A stretch of DNA of 22,794 nucleotides from an uncultured Rhodospirillales bacterium (GTDB lineage Bacteria > Pseudomonadota > Alphaproteobacteria > Rhodospirillales > Defluviicoccaceae): contig CAKZLS010000042.1 of assembly GCA_937127205.1 (NCBI GenBank), positions 1 to 22,794 on the forward strand, given 5' to 3'. Under the pieces are notes generated by a model that saw nothing but the letters and a program-made list of their open reading frames with translations, ran no database searches and had not been told where the DNA came from. The first letter of the stretch is position 1, and each line of letters opens with the position of its first letter. The position numbers were made by a program, and so were the translations under genes. Positions 1 to 8,604 of this stretch are shown piece after piece.

Positions 1-704
1 AGCGGGCGATGCGCGCGGGCCAAACCCCATCGCCTTTTCCGGCCGACGCCATTGCCGCCTTCATAGCCGAATGGACCGACGTCAACAATCGGATGAACTT
101 TCCGTTCGCCGCCCATTTCCTCCAGGAAGAGGTGTTTATCTGGCAGGCCATCCTGCGCCGGATCGACGATGTGGATCCGTCCGCGCGCGCGGATCTGCCG
201 ATCATGATCGGCGAGCTTCTGGTCGCCTATCGACAGGTGGCCCGCCAAGTGATCGGCGAGCAAGGCCATCTGGTGACGCTGCGAGAAATGCTGTCCGGAT
301 TGGCGGAGCGCGGCGTAACCCTGGGCGTGGCCTCCAACGATCGCGAGTATGCCACGCAAGCGCTTCTGGCGTGGACCGGGCTGGCGCCGTTTTTTCGGTT
401 CGTGTTCACCAGCGAGGGATTGAGCCAGCGCTACGACGGCGCCGAGAAGCCCTCGCCGGTGTTTTTCGATGCCGTCCGGCGCGAGGTCGGCGCGGCGGCC
501 GACCATGATGCCGGCTGCTACTACATCGGTGATGACGAAAAGCGCGACGTGGAAACACCCCGCGCCTGCGGCTTCACCACCATCCGGCTGTTGACGGCAG
601 TGGACCCGGCCAAAACCTGGGTAGACAATCCGGCACGTTCGTCCGCCGATCACGTGGCCCGGTCGGTGGACGACTTGAACGCGTTGCTGGAACGTATCCT
701 CTGA
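1..704 (+). CDS. HAD-superfamily hydrolase, 5'-truncated by the window edge
   Basis: The reading frame is open to the left edge, and the first in-window ATG (position 9) gives 231 residues. HAD hydrolases act on phosphoesters or C-halogen bonds using an N-terminal DxDx(T/V) nucleophile. That motif is absent here, so the true start must lie upstream. The rest of the fold is visible, counting from the ATG at 9: motif II in LGVASND (Ser109), the motif III Lys147 in GAEKPSP, and motif IV acidic residues Asp175/Asp176 in YYIGDDEKRD, followed by the usual GFTTIRL strand. The helical segment at about residues 15-95 fits a type I cap. The gene converges on moaB with only 16 bp between the stop codons. 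The substrate cannot be predicted. The family call is secure; the function is not. Confidence 0.8.
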   Translation, partial: RAMRAGQTPSPFPADAIAAFIAEWTDVNNRMNFPFAAHFLQEEVFIWQAILRRIDDVDPSARADLPIMIGELLVAYRQVARQVIGEQGHLVTLREMLSGLAERGVTLGVASNDREYATQALLAWTGLAPFFRFVFTSEGLSQRYDGAEKPSPVFFDAVRREVGAAADHDAGCYYIGDDEKRDVETPRACGFTTIRLLTAVDPAKTWVDNPARSSADHVARSVDDLNALLERIL

Positions 705-720
705 GGGCCGGGTCCTGTGG

Positions 721-1254
721 CTACAGGTGTTCCTTGAGCCGCGGCATCAGTTCGACGAAGTTGCAGGGGCGGTAGCGGGCGTCGAGTTGATGGACGAGGA
801 TATCGTCCCAGGCGTCCTTGCAGGCGCCGGGCGACCCGGGAAGGGCGAAGATGTATGTTCCCGCCGCCACCGCGCCCAGGGCCCGGGACTGGATCGTCGA
901 GGTGCCGATTTTGGCGTAGCTTAGCATCCGGAACAACTCGCCGAAGCCGGGGATCTCCTTGTCCATGATCCGCTCGACCGCCTCGGGGGTGACGTCGCGG
1001 CCGGTGACGCCGGTGCCGCCGGTGGTGATGACCGCGTCCACCTGATTGTCGCCGATCCAGGTTTGAAGCTGGCTGCAAATGGCGTCGGGATCGTCCCGGA
1101 CGACCGCGCGGTCCACCAGGGTGTGTCCCGCCGTCTCGATCCGGTCGACCAGTGTCTGGCCCGACTTGTCATCTTTCAGGGTCCGTGAGTCCGAGACCGT
1201 CAGGACCGCGATGTTGACCGGTAAGAATACGCGTTCGCCGTCAATTTTCGCCAT
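721..1254 (-). CDS. moaB: MoaB/Mog-family molybdenum cofactor biosynthesis protein
   Basis: The product is 177 aa, a normal MoaB length. The family binds molybdopterin; Mog-type members adenylylate it before molybdate insertion, and MoaB-type members are closely related. Visible signatures are the N-terminal strand VNIAVLTVSDSR (residues 13-24), the molybdopterin-binding loop TTGGTGVTGRDVTPEAV (77-93) and the ALPGSPGACKDAW segment (137-149) typical of the MogA/MoaB fold. The start codon overlaps the end of the upstream lytic transglycosylase gene by 14 bp, so the two are probably cotranscribed and translationally coupled. No function linking them is evident. Sequence alone does not settle whether it has adenylyltransferase (Mog-like) activity. 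This is a cytoplasmic protein. Confidence 0.92.
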   Translation of the reverse strand: MAKIDGERVFLPVNIAVLTVSDSRTLKDDKSGQTLVDRIETAGHTLVDRAVVRDDPDAICSQLQTWIGDNQVDAVITTGGTGVTGRDVTPEAVERIMDKEIPGFGELFRMLSYAKIGTSTIQSRALGAVAAGTYIFALPGSPGACKDAWDDILVHQLDARYRPCNFVELMPRLKEHL

Positions 1255-3073
1255 AGGTCGCCACCCGCACGCGGTTGCTGTCTAGCGCTCTATACGCCGG
1301 CCAGTTGCCCGCTGCAAGGGCGTCCAGGGAGGGAGCGGGCTGGTCGAAGCGGTCGCGGTAGATCCATAAGTTGGCCAGCACTTTCTCGATGAAGTTCCGG
1401 GTTTCGCGCGCCGGGATGGATTCAATGAAGAACAGCGGATCGCCCATGTAGTCCACCCGCTGTCCCCAGTCCTGAAGATTGCCCGGGCCGCCGTTCCAGG
1501 CGGTGGCGAGCCTGAACAGGTCGCCGTTCACCAGACCGTCGCCGAGCAGCATCTGCATGTACCTCTGACCCAGCGACAGATTCACTCCGGGCTGGTAGAG
1601 GGTATTGCGCCGGCGAACGTCATAGCGGGTGCCGCGCGCCACATAGCGGGCCGTCCCCGGCATCAGCTGCATCAGGCCGCGGGCGCCCGCCGAGCTCCGG
1701 GCCCGCGGATTAAACTGTGATTCTTGCCGGATAACCGCGAAAACCAGCGCCCGGTCCACGGCAAAACCGCCATGCGGGCTCCATGGAGGAACGGGATAGG
1801 CGGCGGCGTCGATGCCGCCACCGTAAGGAAACAAACGCTTGTGGAGGCGAAGCGCGATATTCGGCATGCCAGCCCGGCTTGCCGCGACCACAATGCCTCG
1901 GTCGATACCGGGCGCGCCGCGCCCGGCGAGGGTCCGGAGTTCCTGCTCGGCGCGGTTCATTTGCCCGGCCTGGATCAGTGCCAGGGCCCGCCGGCCGCCG
2001 GGCGAGCGGGCGAGGTCATCGAGGGCGCTCTGTTCGGTGTGCGCGGAGTCCCACTGGAACGGCATGGGCAATCCGAGAATATGGCGAGCGAGAATCCCGT
2101 AGAACGTGGTCGGGTAGGATGCCGCCACCTTCAGCCATGGATTGACCTTTTCAGGCTCGTTGGCCACCAGGTGAGTGCGCGCCGCCCAGAAGGCGCCGGC
2201 CGACACCATCCACGGCGACACGTCGTGGCGTCCGGCCAGGGTTTCAAAATGGTAAGCGGCCTCGTCCAATCTGCGCGATCGCCAGGCCGCCAAGCCGGCG
2301 GTCCAGTGTGCCGACGGCAAGTAAAGTCCGGACCGTCTGGCCGCGCCGCCGGCCCACTCGATGGCCCAGGCATCCTGTCTGTCGATGAAATACTGCTGCC
2401 CAAGGCGGGCGCCCATTTCATCCAATTCGACGGCGCCGAGCAGACGTTGGGCCTTGGTGGATTGAATCAATTGCTTCGCGGTGGCGGTCTGGCCTTTCCA
2501 CACCGCCCTGCGGATCTTGCGTTTGAGAGATGCTGCCTGCTTACGGGCTTTGCGGCTGAGTTGCTTCGCAGGGACGGCAGGGGGCGATGGGCGCAGCTGC
2601 CCGGAGGCCGAATAACTTTTTTGCGGAAGGTTGGGGCGAGTCAACGGCTCGCTGCGTTTCGGTTTGCGGCGCAACCCGAGAGCATGAATATCCTCGGCGT
2701 CTGGATGATCGGCGTACCGGTCCATCCATGCCTTCAATTCCGGATACGACGACCGGTAGGCTTTCGGATGGAGATACCTTTGGGCCATGACATGGCCGAG
2801 CAGAAGGCGGTCCGAGAGCCTGGGAATCAGCGAATCGACCCGCGACCATTGCCCTCTCTCGCCCAGATCGAACATTTGTTTGTATAGGGAGACATCGGAC
2901 GATGACAGCACGCGGGGAAGAGAGGTGACCCCTTGTGCGAAGCCCGGAGCCGCCGGGGCCGCGCCCATCTGCGATGCGGCCGCAACCGTCATGTCCGCGC
3001 GAGCGTTGACCGGAAGCATACTCAACCCGGTGAACAGCCCGATCATTAGCAAACGCCGGACGCTTATATTCAC
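1241..3073 (-). CDS. slt: Soluble lytic murein transglycosylase (Slt70-like)
   Basis: The product is 610 aa, read from a GTG start at 3073; ATG codons a few residues in are alternatives, and no strong ribosome site distinguishes them. It cleaves peptidoglycan glycan strands in the periplasm to give 1,6-anhydromuropeptides. Residues 1-27 form a Sec signal peptide ending in an AxA-type site (NARA). Residues about 55-420 are an alpha-helical superhelix as in Slt70, interrupted by a basic, proline-rich stretch at 137-190. The catalytic SLT domain starts near 435: Glu451 in VIRQESQFNPRA is the catalytic acid, followed by GARGLMQLMPGTA (463-475) and LATAWNGGPGN (522-532). All catalytic-domain motifs are intact. 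It lies upstream of moaB with a 14-bp overlap and 130 bp downstream of the glycosylase gene. Confidence 0.93.
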   Translation of the reverse strand: MNISVRRLLMIGLFTGLSMLPVNARADMTVAAASQMGAAPAAPGFAQGVTSLPRVLSSSDVSLYKQMFDLGERGQWSRVDSLIPRLSDRLLLGHVMAQRYLHPKAYRSSYPELKAWMDRYADHPDAEDIHALGLRRKPKRSEPLTRPNLPQKSYSASGQLRPSPPAVPAKQLSRKARKQAASLKRKIRRAVWKGQTATAKQLIQSTKAQRLLGAVELDEMGARLGQQYFIDRQDAWAIEWAGGAARRSGLYLPSAHWTAGLAAWRSRRLDEAAYHFETLAGRHDVSPWMVSAGAFWAARTHLVANEPEKVNPWLKVAASYPTTFYGILARHILGLPMPFQWDSAHTEQSALDDLARSPGGRRALALIQAGQMNRAEQELRTLAGRGAPGIDRGIVVAASRAGMPNIALRLHKRLFPYGGGIDAAAYPVPPWSPHGGFAVDRALVFAVIRQESQFNPRARSSAGARGLMQLMPGTARYVARGTRYDVRRRNTLYQPGVNLSLGQRYMQMLLGDGLVNGDLFRLATAWNGGPGNLQDWGQRVDYMGDPLFFIESIPARETRNFIEKVLANLWIYRDRFDQPAPSLDALAAGNWPAYRALDSNRVRVATYGEN

Positions 3074-3203
3074 TTATTTGTTCCCAGACCAAAACCTACT
3101 TTCTCAAGTGTAAATAATTTCAAAGCCGGAGCAAGAGAAAGTGGAACTTTATCCGTGTTTTGAGTTTTCGAAAATTAGTTGATACCGTAATAAATATAAA
3201 ATT
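3074..3203 (-). promoter_or_regulatory. AT-rich gap likely to hold the slt-moaB promoter
   Basis: This 130-bp gap between two reverse-strand genes is strikingly AT-rich compared with the surroundings, especially 3105-3215, as expected for a promoter region. On the reverse strand a TTGAAA-like hexamer lies near 3117-3122, with a poor TAGGTT-like hexamer about 17-18 bases downstream. No rho-independent terminator for the upstream glycosylase gene is clear. The promoter assignment is weak because alphaproteobacterial -10 elements are poorly conserved. Confidence 0.3.
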
Positions 3204-4052
3204 TCATAAAGACTGGATTTTTTCTCTAATCGCCAGCAGGTCTCGCCACGCCAGTCTTTTTTGCGCCGGTGAGCGCAACAGATACGCCGGGTGGAATAGC
3301 GCCCGCGCCGGGATCGGACGCGGAAGGCGGGGCGTTTGATAGCTAAACCAGCGTCCGCGCAGTTTTCCGATCCCGTCGGTCTGGCCCAGCAACGCCTTGG
3401 CCGACGGTCCGCCCAGGGCCACCAGGATTTCCGGATCCACCAGTTCCAAGAACCGCTCGACGAACGGCATGCACATGGCGACCTCGCTTGTGGACGGGTT
3501 GCGGTTGCCCGGCGGACGCCAGTAGATGATGTTGGAAATGAGCACCTTTTCCCGGTCGAGCTCGATGGACTTGAGCATCCGGTCCAGCAGGCGCCCGCTC
3601 GGCCCGACGAAGGGCAGCCCCTTGCGGTCTTCTTCGGCGCCCGGAGCCTCGCCGATCAGCACGATGCGGGCCTGCGGATTGCCATCGCAGAACACCATGT
3701 TGGTGGCTGTGTGCTTAAGCGCGCAGCCGTCGAAGGTCTCAAGCGCGCTGCGGAGATCGTCCAAGGTATTGGCCTGTCCAGCCAGTTCCGCGGCGGTGTG
3801 AACGGCGCTTTCCCCGGTGAGCGGCGGCGGCGCGGCCGCTGGGCGGGAAGGGGGAGCCACTGCAGTGTTCGCGTTGGAAGGAGCGCTGGCTGGGACCGAT
3901 GGCGCCGGCTCTGGGGCCCGAGCCGCTGGCGGCGAAGCGGCAGCGGCGATTTCGTAACGATTGACCGGGTGCTCGCCGATGGTTTCATCGACGCCGCACT
4001 CCAGTTGCCAGCGCAGCCATTCGGCGACGGGAATGTCCGACTGTCCGTCCAT
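3204..4052 (-). CDS. Uracil-DNA glycosylase, family 4-like, lacking some Fe-S ligands
   Basis: The product is 282 aa from the ATG at 4052. A longer frame to 4145 exists, but it would translate a short tandem repeat, so the inner start is preferred. The enzyme removes uracil from DNA to start base-excision repair. Visible motifs are GEAPGAEED (residues 134-142, motif 1), GLPFVGPSGRLLDRML (145-160), WRPPGNRNPSTSE (178-190) and FHPAYLLRSPAQKR (253-266, motif with catalytic-loop His). Residues about 35-95 are an Ala/Pro low-complexity linker after a short N-terminal segment. Classical family-4 enzymes hold a [4Fe-4S] cluster with four Cys. Here the position before RPPGNR is Trp178 and the N-terminal CxxC reads CALK, leaving Cys110 and Cys194, so cluster binding is doubtful. 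Related alphaproteobacterial proteins share this look. Confidence 0.88.
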   Translation of the reverse strand: MDGQSDIPVAEWLRWQLECGVDETIGEHPVNRYEIAAAASPPAARAPEPAPSVPASAPSNANTAVAPPSRPAAAPPPLTGESAVHTAAELAGQANTLDDLRSALETFDGCALKHTATNMVFCDGNPQARIVLIGEAPGAEEDRKGLPFVGPSGRLLDRMLKSIELDREKVLISNIIYWRPPGNRNPSTSEVAMCMPFVERFLELVDPEILVALGGPSAKALLGQTDGIGKLRGRWFSYQTPRLPRPIPARALFHPAYLLRSPAQKRLAWRDLLAIREKIQSL

Positions 4053-4095
4053 GGCCTTCACTGTAGCATCGGGGGTGCCCCTATCAAACCTCGGG

Positions 4096-4149
4096 GTTGC
4101 CCAGATCAAGACTGTTGCCCAGATCAAGACGGTTGTCCGGGTCAAGACG
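4096..4149. repeat. Three-copy 18-bp tandem repeat
   Basis: Three adjacent 18-base units start at 4096, 4114 and 4132. Units one and two differ only at the last base. Unit three carries two substitutions (GTTGTCCGGGTCAAGACG), and a fourth copy begins (GTTGC) at 4150 and breaks off. The unit is a multiple of three, so the extended upstream frame of the glycosylase gene stays open through it and would encode repeated TVLIWA. The repeat lies in the divergent gap between the glycosylase and ETF-QO genes. Confidence 0.85.
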
Positions 4150-4233
4150 GTTGCATGAGTATGTTTGATTGTGCAGAGGCAGTTGGTTCCCCTATGTTAT
4201 AAGAAGAACAATTAAATCAATTTGCAGTGTGAG

Positions 4234-4242
4234 TGAGAGGGG
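4234..4242 (+). promoter_or_regulatory. Ribosome binding site deciding the ETF-QO start
   Basis: The purine-rich GAGAGGGG ends four bases before the ATG at 4247. This supports that start over the upstream in-frame ATG at 4169, which would add 26 residues with no family resemblance. A TTGTGC / TATGTT hexamer pair at 4169-4174 and 4193-4198 (18-base spacer) is a weak promoter candidate in front of it. Confidence 0.55.
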
Positions 4243-4246
4243 TCCC

Positions 4247-5875
4247 ATGGAACGGGAAGCAATGGAATTTGACGTGGTCGTGGTTGGCGGCGGGCCGTCC
4301 GGGCTCAGTACGGCCATTCGTCTGATGCAGTTGGGGCAAAAGAACGAGCGCGAAATCTCCGTGTGCCTAGTGGAGAAAGGGTCCGAGATCGGCGCGCACA
4401 TTCTGTCCGGGGCTGTGATCGAGACCAAAGCGCTCGACGAATTGATTCCCGATTGGAAAGACAAGGGAGCGCCGCTGGTCACACCGGCGACCGATGATCA
4501 ATTTTTGTTCCTGACGGAAAAGAAATCCTACAAGCTCCCGACCCCGCCGCAGATGAACAATCACGGCAATTACATCGTCAGCCTCGGCAACGTCTGCCGG
4601 TGGTTGGGCGAGCAGGCGGAGAGTGCGGGTGTCGAGGTTTATCCCGGATTCGCAGCCGCCGAAGTGCTCTACCACGAGGACGGCCGGGTCAAGGGCGTGG
4701 CGACGGGCGATATGGGCGTGGGCCGGGATGGCGAGCACACCGAGAATTATGAGCCGGGCGTGGAACTGCACGCCAAGTACACGGTTTTCGCCGAAGGTTG
4801 CCGGGGATCGCTGACCAAGACGCTGTTCGAGCGCTTCAACCTGCGCGACGGCGTTTCGCCGCAGAACTACGGCATCGGCATCAAGGAGCTATGGGAAGTG
4901 GAGCCGGAGAAGCATCATCCCGGCAAGATCGTGCACACCGTCGGCTGGCCGGTGGACACCGAAACCTATGGCGGATCGTTCCTGTACCACTTGGAAGATA
5001 ACCAGGTGGCGGTGGGCTTCGTTATCGGCCTCGACTACAAAAACCCCCATCTCAGCCCTTTCGACGAGTTTCAGCGGTTCAAGACCCACCCCTCCATTCG
5101 CCCCACGTTCGAGGGCGGCCGGCGAATCTCCTACGGCGCGCGGGCATTGTCCGAAGGCGGGTATCAATCTATTCCGAAGCTGGTATTTCCGGGCGGCGCC
5201 CTGGTGGGCGATACGGCGGGCTTCCTCAATGTTCCCAAGATCAAAGGCACGCACACCGCAATGAAATCCGGCATCACCTGCGCCGACGCAGTGTTCGAGG
5301 CGCTTGCCAAGGACGATCCCGCGCCGGTCGTCGAGGCCTATCCCGAGGAGCTGAAGAAAACCTGGGTTTGGGAAGAACTCTACAAGGTGCGGAACATCAA
5401 GCCGGCTTTTCACAAGGGCTTCTGGGCCGGATTGATCTATTCCGCGCTCGATACCTACCTGTTCTTCGGCCGCGCGCCGTGGACATTCAAGCACCACGCG
5501 GATCATTCGCAGTTGAAGAAGAAGTCCGACTATCCGAAGATCGACTATCCGAAACCCGATGGGGTCATTACCTTCGACAAGCTTTCATCGGTCTTCATCT
5601 CCAATACGAACCACGAGGAAAACCAGCCCATCCACCTAACCCTCAAGGACGATTCGATCCCGGTGAAGGTGAATTTGACGGAGTATGACGGGCCGGAGCA
5701 GTTATACTGTCCTGCGGGCGTTTACGAGTTCGTAGAGGAAGACGACAAGCCGAAATTGCAGATCAACGCGCAGAACTGCGTGCACTGCAAGACCTGCGAC
5801 ATCAAGGATCCCACACAAAATATTAACTGGGTGGTGCCAGAAGGTGGAGGAGGTCCTAACTATCCCAATATGTGA
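4247..5875 (+). CDS. Electron transfer flavoprotein-ubiquinone oxidoreductase
   Basis: The product is 542 aa, the full family length. ETF-QO is a membrane-associated flavo-iron-sulfur protein that takes electrons from reduced ETF (fed by acyl-CoA and other dehydrogenases) and passes them to ubiquinone. The N-terminus has the FAD dinucleotide motif VVVVGGGPSGLS (residues 10-21) and the EKGSEIGAHILSG segment. The C-terminus carries the [4Fe-4S] ligands Cys488, Cys511, Cys514 and Cys517 in CPAGVYEF and NCVHCKTCDIKDP, ending with the conserved INWVVPEGGGGPNYPNM-type tail. It heads a probable operon: its TGA overlaps the GTG of the next gene (GTGA at 5872). No residue appears missing. The eukaryotic orthologue is ETFDH; bacterial gene symbols vary, so none is given. 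Confidence 0.96.
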   Translation: MEREAMEFDVVVVGGGPSGLSTAIRLMQLGQKNEREISVCLVEKGSEIGAHILSGAVIETKALDELIPDWKDKGAPLVTPATDDQFLFLTEKKSYKLPTPPQMNNHGNYIVSLGNVCRWLGEQAESAGVEVYPGFAAAEVLYHEDGRVKGVATGDMGVGRDGEHTENYEPGVELHAKYTVFAEGCRGSLTKTLFERFNLRDGVSPQNYGIGIKELWEVEPEKHHPGKIVHTVGWPVDTETYGGSFLYHLEDNQVAVGFVIGLDYKNPHLSPFDEFQRFKTHPSIRPTFEGGRRISYGARALSEGGYQSIPKLVFPGGALVGDTAGFLNVPKIKGTHTAMKSGITCADAVFEALAKDDPAPVVEAYPEELKKTWVWEELYKVRNIKPAFHKGFWAGLIYSALDTYLFFGRAPWTFKHHADHSQLKKKSDYPKIDYPKPDGVITFDKLSSVFISNTNHEENQPIHLTLKDDSIPVKVNLTEYDGPEQLYCPAGVYEFVEEDDKPKLQINAQNCVHCKTCDIKDPTQNINWVVPEGGGGPNYPNM

Positions 5876-7629
5876 GGCCGAAGTTGATGACATTGAAGTT
5901 CCGGTGTTTGCGTCTGTTTAGCGTGCGCCAAGCCCTCGCCGCCGTGGCGATCGGCCTGCTGCCGGTCGCATGCGCGTCGAGCCAAGTAGCGATCGGCGGC
6001 GGCGCGGCCGAAATCAAGCCCGGACAGACGTTAACGGGGAACTATCTGGCCGCACGACACGCCAGTAAAATTCGTCAGGATTCCGAGGCCGCCATGTTTC
6101 TCTTGTCGGCACTGGACTCGTCGCCGGACGACCCGGTGCTGGTGAACCGCGCCTACCTGACCCTCCTCCTCGATGGCAGGGTTCCCGAGGCGGTTGTGCT
6201 CGCGAAAAAGGTGATAGAGACCAACCCCAAGGCGACGCTGGCGCAGGTGGTCGTTGCGATCGACGACATCCGTGCCGGCCGATTCGCGGAGGCGGATGAA
6301 CGGCTGGCGGCCTTGCCCGAGGGGCGAATCAGCTTGTTTCTGAGCAAGTTGTTGCGAAGCTGGACGTTGTACGGCCTCGACAAGCCGGAACAAGGGATCG
6401 CCGAACTCGAGGTCCTGGCCAACCAACAGGGTCTGGAGACGCTATACAACCTTCACGCGGCCTTGATCAGCGACGCCGCCGGCAACAAAGAGGAAGCCTT
6501 GCGGTTTGCGCGGGAAGCCGCGAAGGGCGAACGGCTGTCCTTGGTGCTGGTGCAATTGATGGGCGGGGTGTTCGAGCGGGACGGTGCGGCGGAAGAGGCC
6601 CGCGCGCTGTACCAGCGGTACCTGGACGATCATCCGGGTTCGGCCATGATCGCCGCCGCCATGGACGGCGTGAACGAGAACGCGGTGCATCCGCGGGAAA
6701 TCGACACAGCGGCCGCGGGCGCGGCGCTGGGTTTATTTGACGCCGTCGGCGCTCTGTCGCGCCAGAACACCTCGGAAACGGCGTTGGTGCTGGGCCAGCT
6801 CGGCCTCCATCTCCAGCCCGACTTTCCGGCGTTGCAGATGCTGGTCGCCGATTTAATGGAAACGCTGGAGCGGCGTGAGCAGGCCAACCAGCTCTATGCG
6901 ACGGTCGACCGCGCGTCGCCGCTGTCGCGCCAAGCGCGCCTCAATATTGCCCTCAATCTCAACCGGATGGACCGTTTTGACGAAGCGTCGGAGCAACTCC
7001 GCGCCTTGGCCGAGGAGTATTCGGACGACCCGGAACCGTTGGTCGATCTCGGCGACATCCTGCGCTCGCGCGAGCAATTCGACGAGGCCGTGGAGGCCTA
7101 CGATAGTGCATTCGACCGTATTCCCGAACTCAAGCCCTATCACTGGCGGCTGCTTTATGCGCGGGGGATCGCTCTGGAGCGGGCCAAAAGCTGGCCACGC
7201 GCGGAAAAGGACTTCCTGAAGGCCCTGGAATTCGAACCCGACCAACCGTTCGTGCTGAACTATCTGGGGTATTCCTGGATCGAACAGGGGAACAATCTTG
7301 AAGAAGCCCAGGCGATGATCCGTAAGGCCGTCGAACAGCGTCCTGACGACGGATACATCGTCGACAGTCTGGGCTGGGCCTACTACCAAGTGGGCAAGTA
7401 CGAGGACGCGGTGCGGGAATTGGAGCGCGCCGTGGAATTGCGGCCCGAAGACGCGGTGATCAACGATCACCTGGGCGATGCTTTCTGGGCCGTGGGACGC
7501 ACCCGCGAGGCCCGCTATCAGTGGACCCGCGCGCTTGGCCTCGAACCGGACCCGGAACTCAAGACCAAGCTTGAAGACAAGCTCGACAACGGATTGGTCA
7601 AGGAGGCCAATGCCGCGTCCCATGAGTGA
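5872..7629 (+). CDS. TPR-repeat lipoprotein
   Basis: The product is 585 aa from a GTG overlapping the ETF-QO stop; the ATG at 5887 is an alternative with a closer GAGG. The N-terminus has basic residues, a hydrophobic stretch (about residues 20-31) and a Cys34 in LLPVACASS. That resembles a lipobox, although Pro at -3 is atypical, so the protein is probably exported and lipid-anchored. The rest is helical repeats. Clear TPR units lie at about 375-560, for example the consecutive segments starting PWRAEKDFLKAL-like, LNYLGYSWIEQGN, VDSLGWAYYQVGKYEDA and INDHLGDAFWAVGRTREA. TPRs act as protein-binding scaffolds; the partner is not known. It is translationally coupled to ETF-QO upstream and ispE downstream (8-bp overlap), a common alphaproteobacterial arrangement. 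Confidence 0.85.
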   Translation: MRPKLMTLKFRCLRLFSVRQALAAVAIGLLPVACASSQVAIGGGAAEIKPGQTLTGNYLAARHASKIRQDSEAAMFLLSALDSSPDDPVLVNRAYLTLLLDGRVPEAVVLAKKVIETNPKATLAQVVVAIDDIRAGRFAEADERLAALPEGRISLFLSKLLRSWTLYGLDKPEQGIAELEVLANQQGLETLYNLHAALISDAAGNKEEALRFAREAAKGERLSLVLVQLMGGVFERDGAAEEARALYQRYLDDHPGSAMIAAAMDGVNENAVHPREIDTAAAGAALGLFDAVGALSRQNTSETALVLGQLGLHLQPDFPALQMLVADLMETLERREQANQLYATVDRASPLSRQARLNIALNLNRMDRFDEASEQLRALAEEYSDDPEPLVDLGDILRSREQFDEAVEAYDSAFDRIPELKPYHWRLLYARGIALERAKSWPRAEKDFLKALEFEPDQPFVLNYLGYSWIEQGNNLEEAQAMIRKAVEQRPDDGYIVDSLGWAYYQVGKYEDAVRELERAVELRPEDAVINDHLGDAFWAVGRTREARYQWTRALGLEPDPELKTKLEDKLDNGLVKEANAASHE

Positions 7630-8500
7630 GTCGGCGAGCGATGGCGTGACGGTAACCGCGCCGGCCAAAGTTAATCTTTATCTCCACGTCACCGGCCGCC
7701 GCGACGACGGCTATCATCTGTTGGACAGTCTCATCTCATTTGCGGGCGTCGGCGATACTCTGCGCGTCCGTCCCGCCGACGCGTTGCGCCTGAGTGTGTC
7801 TGGCCCATTCGCCGCGGCCGTTCCCACCGGACCGGATAACCTGGTCCTTCGGGCGGCCCGAATGCTCGCCGATATAGCCGGGATCGAGGCGCGGGCGGAT
7901 ATTCAACTTACCAAGCGGCTTCCGGTAGCGGCGGGGATCGGTGGCGGCTCTGCCGACGCGGCGGCGGCACTGAAAGCCCTAATGGCGTTGTGGTCAGTGA
8001 GTCCGGCCGCCGCCGACGTCCGCAGAGAGGCTTTGTCCCTCGGCGCCGATGTTCCGGTGTGCCTCGCTGGCCATCCGGCCTGTGTGGCCGGTATCGGCGA
8101 GGATATTGCCGACGCGCCGCGCCTGCCGCCTTGCTGGATGGTTCTGGTCAACCCGGGCGTGGCGCTCTCAACCCCGGCCGTATTCAAGTACCGCGATGGA
8201 CCGTTCTCGGTGGCGGCGCCACTGGACACGCCGCCTGCCGACGCCGACGAACTGGCTCAAGCGTTGGCCCAACGCAGCAACGACCTGACGGTTTCCGCTC
8301 TATCTCTGGCGCCGGAGGTGGGAACGGTGCTTGCCGAGCTTGATTTGCTTCCCGGCGCGCTGTTGAGCCGTATGAGCGGAAGCGGTGCTACCTGCTTCGC
8401 CCTGTTCGCCACCCACGAAGAGGCGGAGCAGGGCGCCCAGCGGCTGCGCCAGGAATACCCGGACTGGTGGATCGAGCCGGCGCCGTTGGCTCAAGGTTAG
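7622..8500 (+). CDS. ispE: 4-diphosphocytidyl-2-C-methyl-D-erythritol kinase
   Basis: The product is 292 aa, a normal length. IspE phosphorylates CDP-methylerythritol with ATP, the fourth step of the MEP isoprenoid pathway, in the cytoplasm. Residues 12-35 contain the family opening TAPAKVNLYLHVTGRRDDGYH with the catalytic Lys/His-containing stretch. The GHMP-kinase glycine loop LPVAAGIGGGSADAAAAL spans about residues 100-117 with the catalytic Asp region LGADVPVCL near 140. The C-terminal SRMSGSGATCFALF loop is also intact. The ATG at 7622 overlaps the TPR gene by 8 bp. An ATG at 7610 is possible, but the AAGGAGG at 7600-7606 is only three bases away from it and 15 from the chosen start, so the exact start is uncertain by four residues. 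Confidence 0.95.
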   Translation: MSESASDGVTVTAPAKVNLYLHVTGRRDDGYHLLDSLISFAGVGDTLRVRPADALRLSVSGPFAAAVPTGPDNLVLRAARMLADIAGIEARADIQLTKRLPVAAGIGGGSADAAAALKALMALWSVSPAAADVRREALSLGADVPVCLAGHPACVAGIGEDIADAPRLPPCWMVLVNPGVALSTPAVFKYRDGPFSVAAPLDTPPADADELAQALAQRSNDLTVSALSLAPEVGTVLAELDLLPGALLSRMSGSGATCFALFATHEEAEQGAQRLRQEYPDWWIEPAPLAQG

Positions 8501-8604
8501 CGCAAACCGACGTCGCGGTCGGGTCCTCGGCGATCTTTGTTTCCCTTGGCCAACAAAATAGGTCATCTTCCGCCCTCACTCGAGGGACACCCGACAAAGA
8601 TCCA

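Noticed and set aside
714..727. CCTGT/ACAGG hairpin between the HAD gene and moaB as a bidirectional terminator
   Set aside because: Only five pairs, no T-run on either side, and it overlaps the end of moaB.
1724..2887. 387-codon forward open frame inside the lytic transglycosylase gene
   Set aside because: It is the complement of a well-supported gene and has no domain resemblance.
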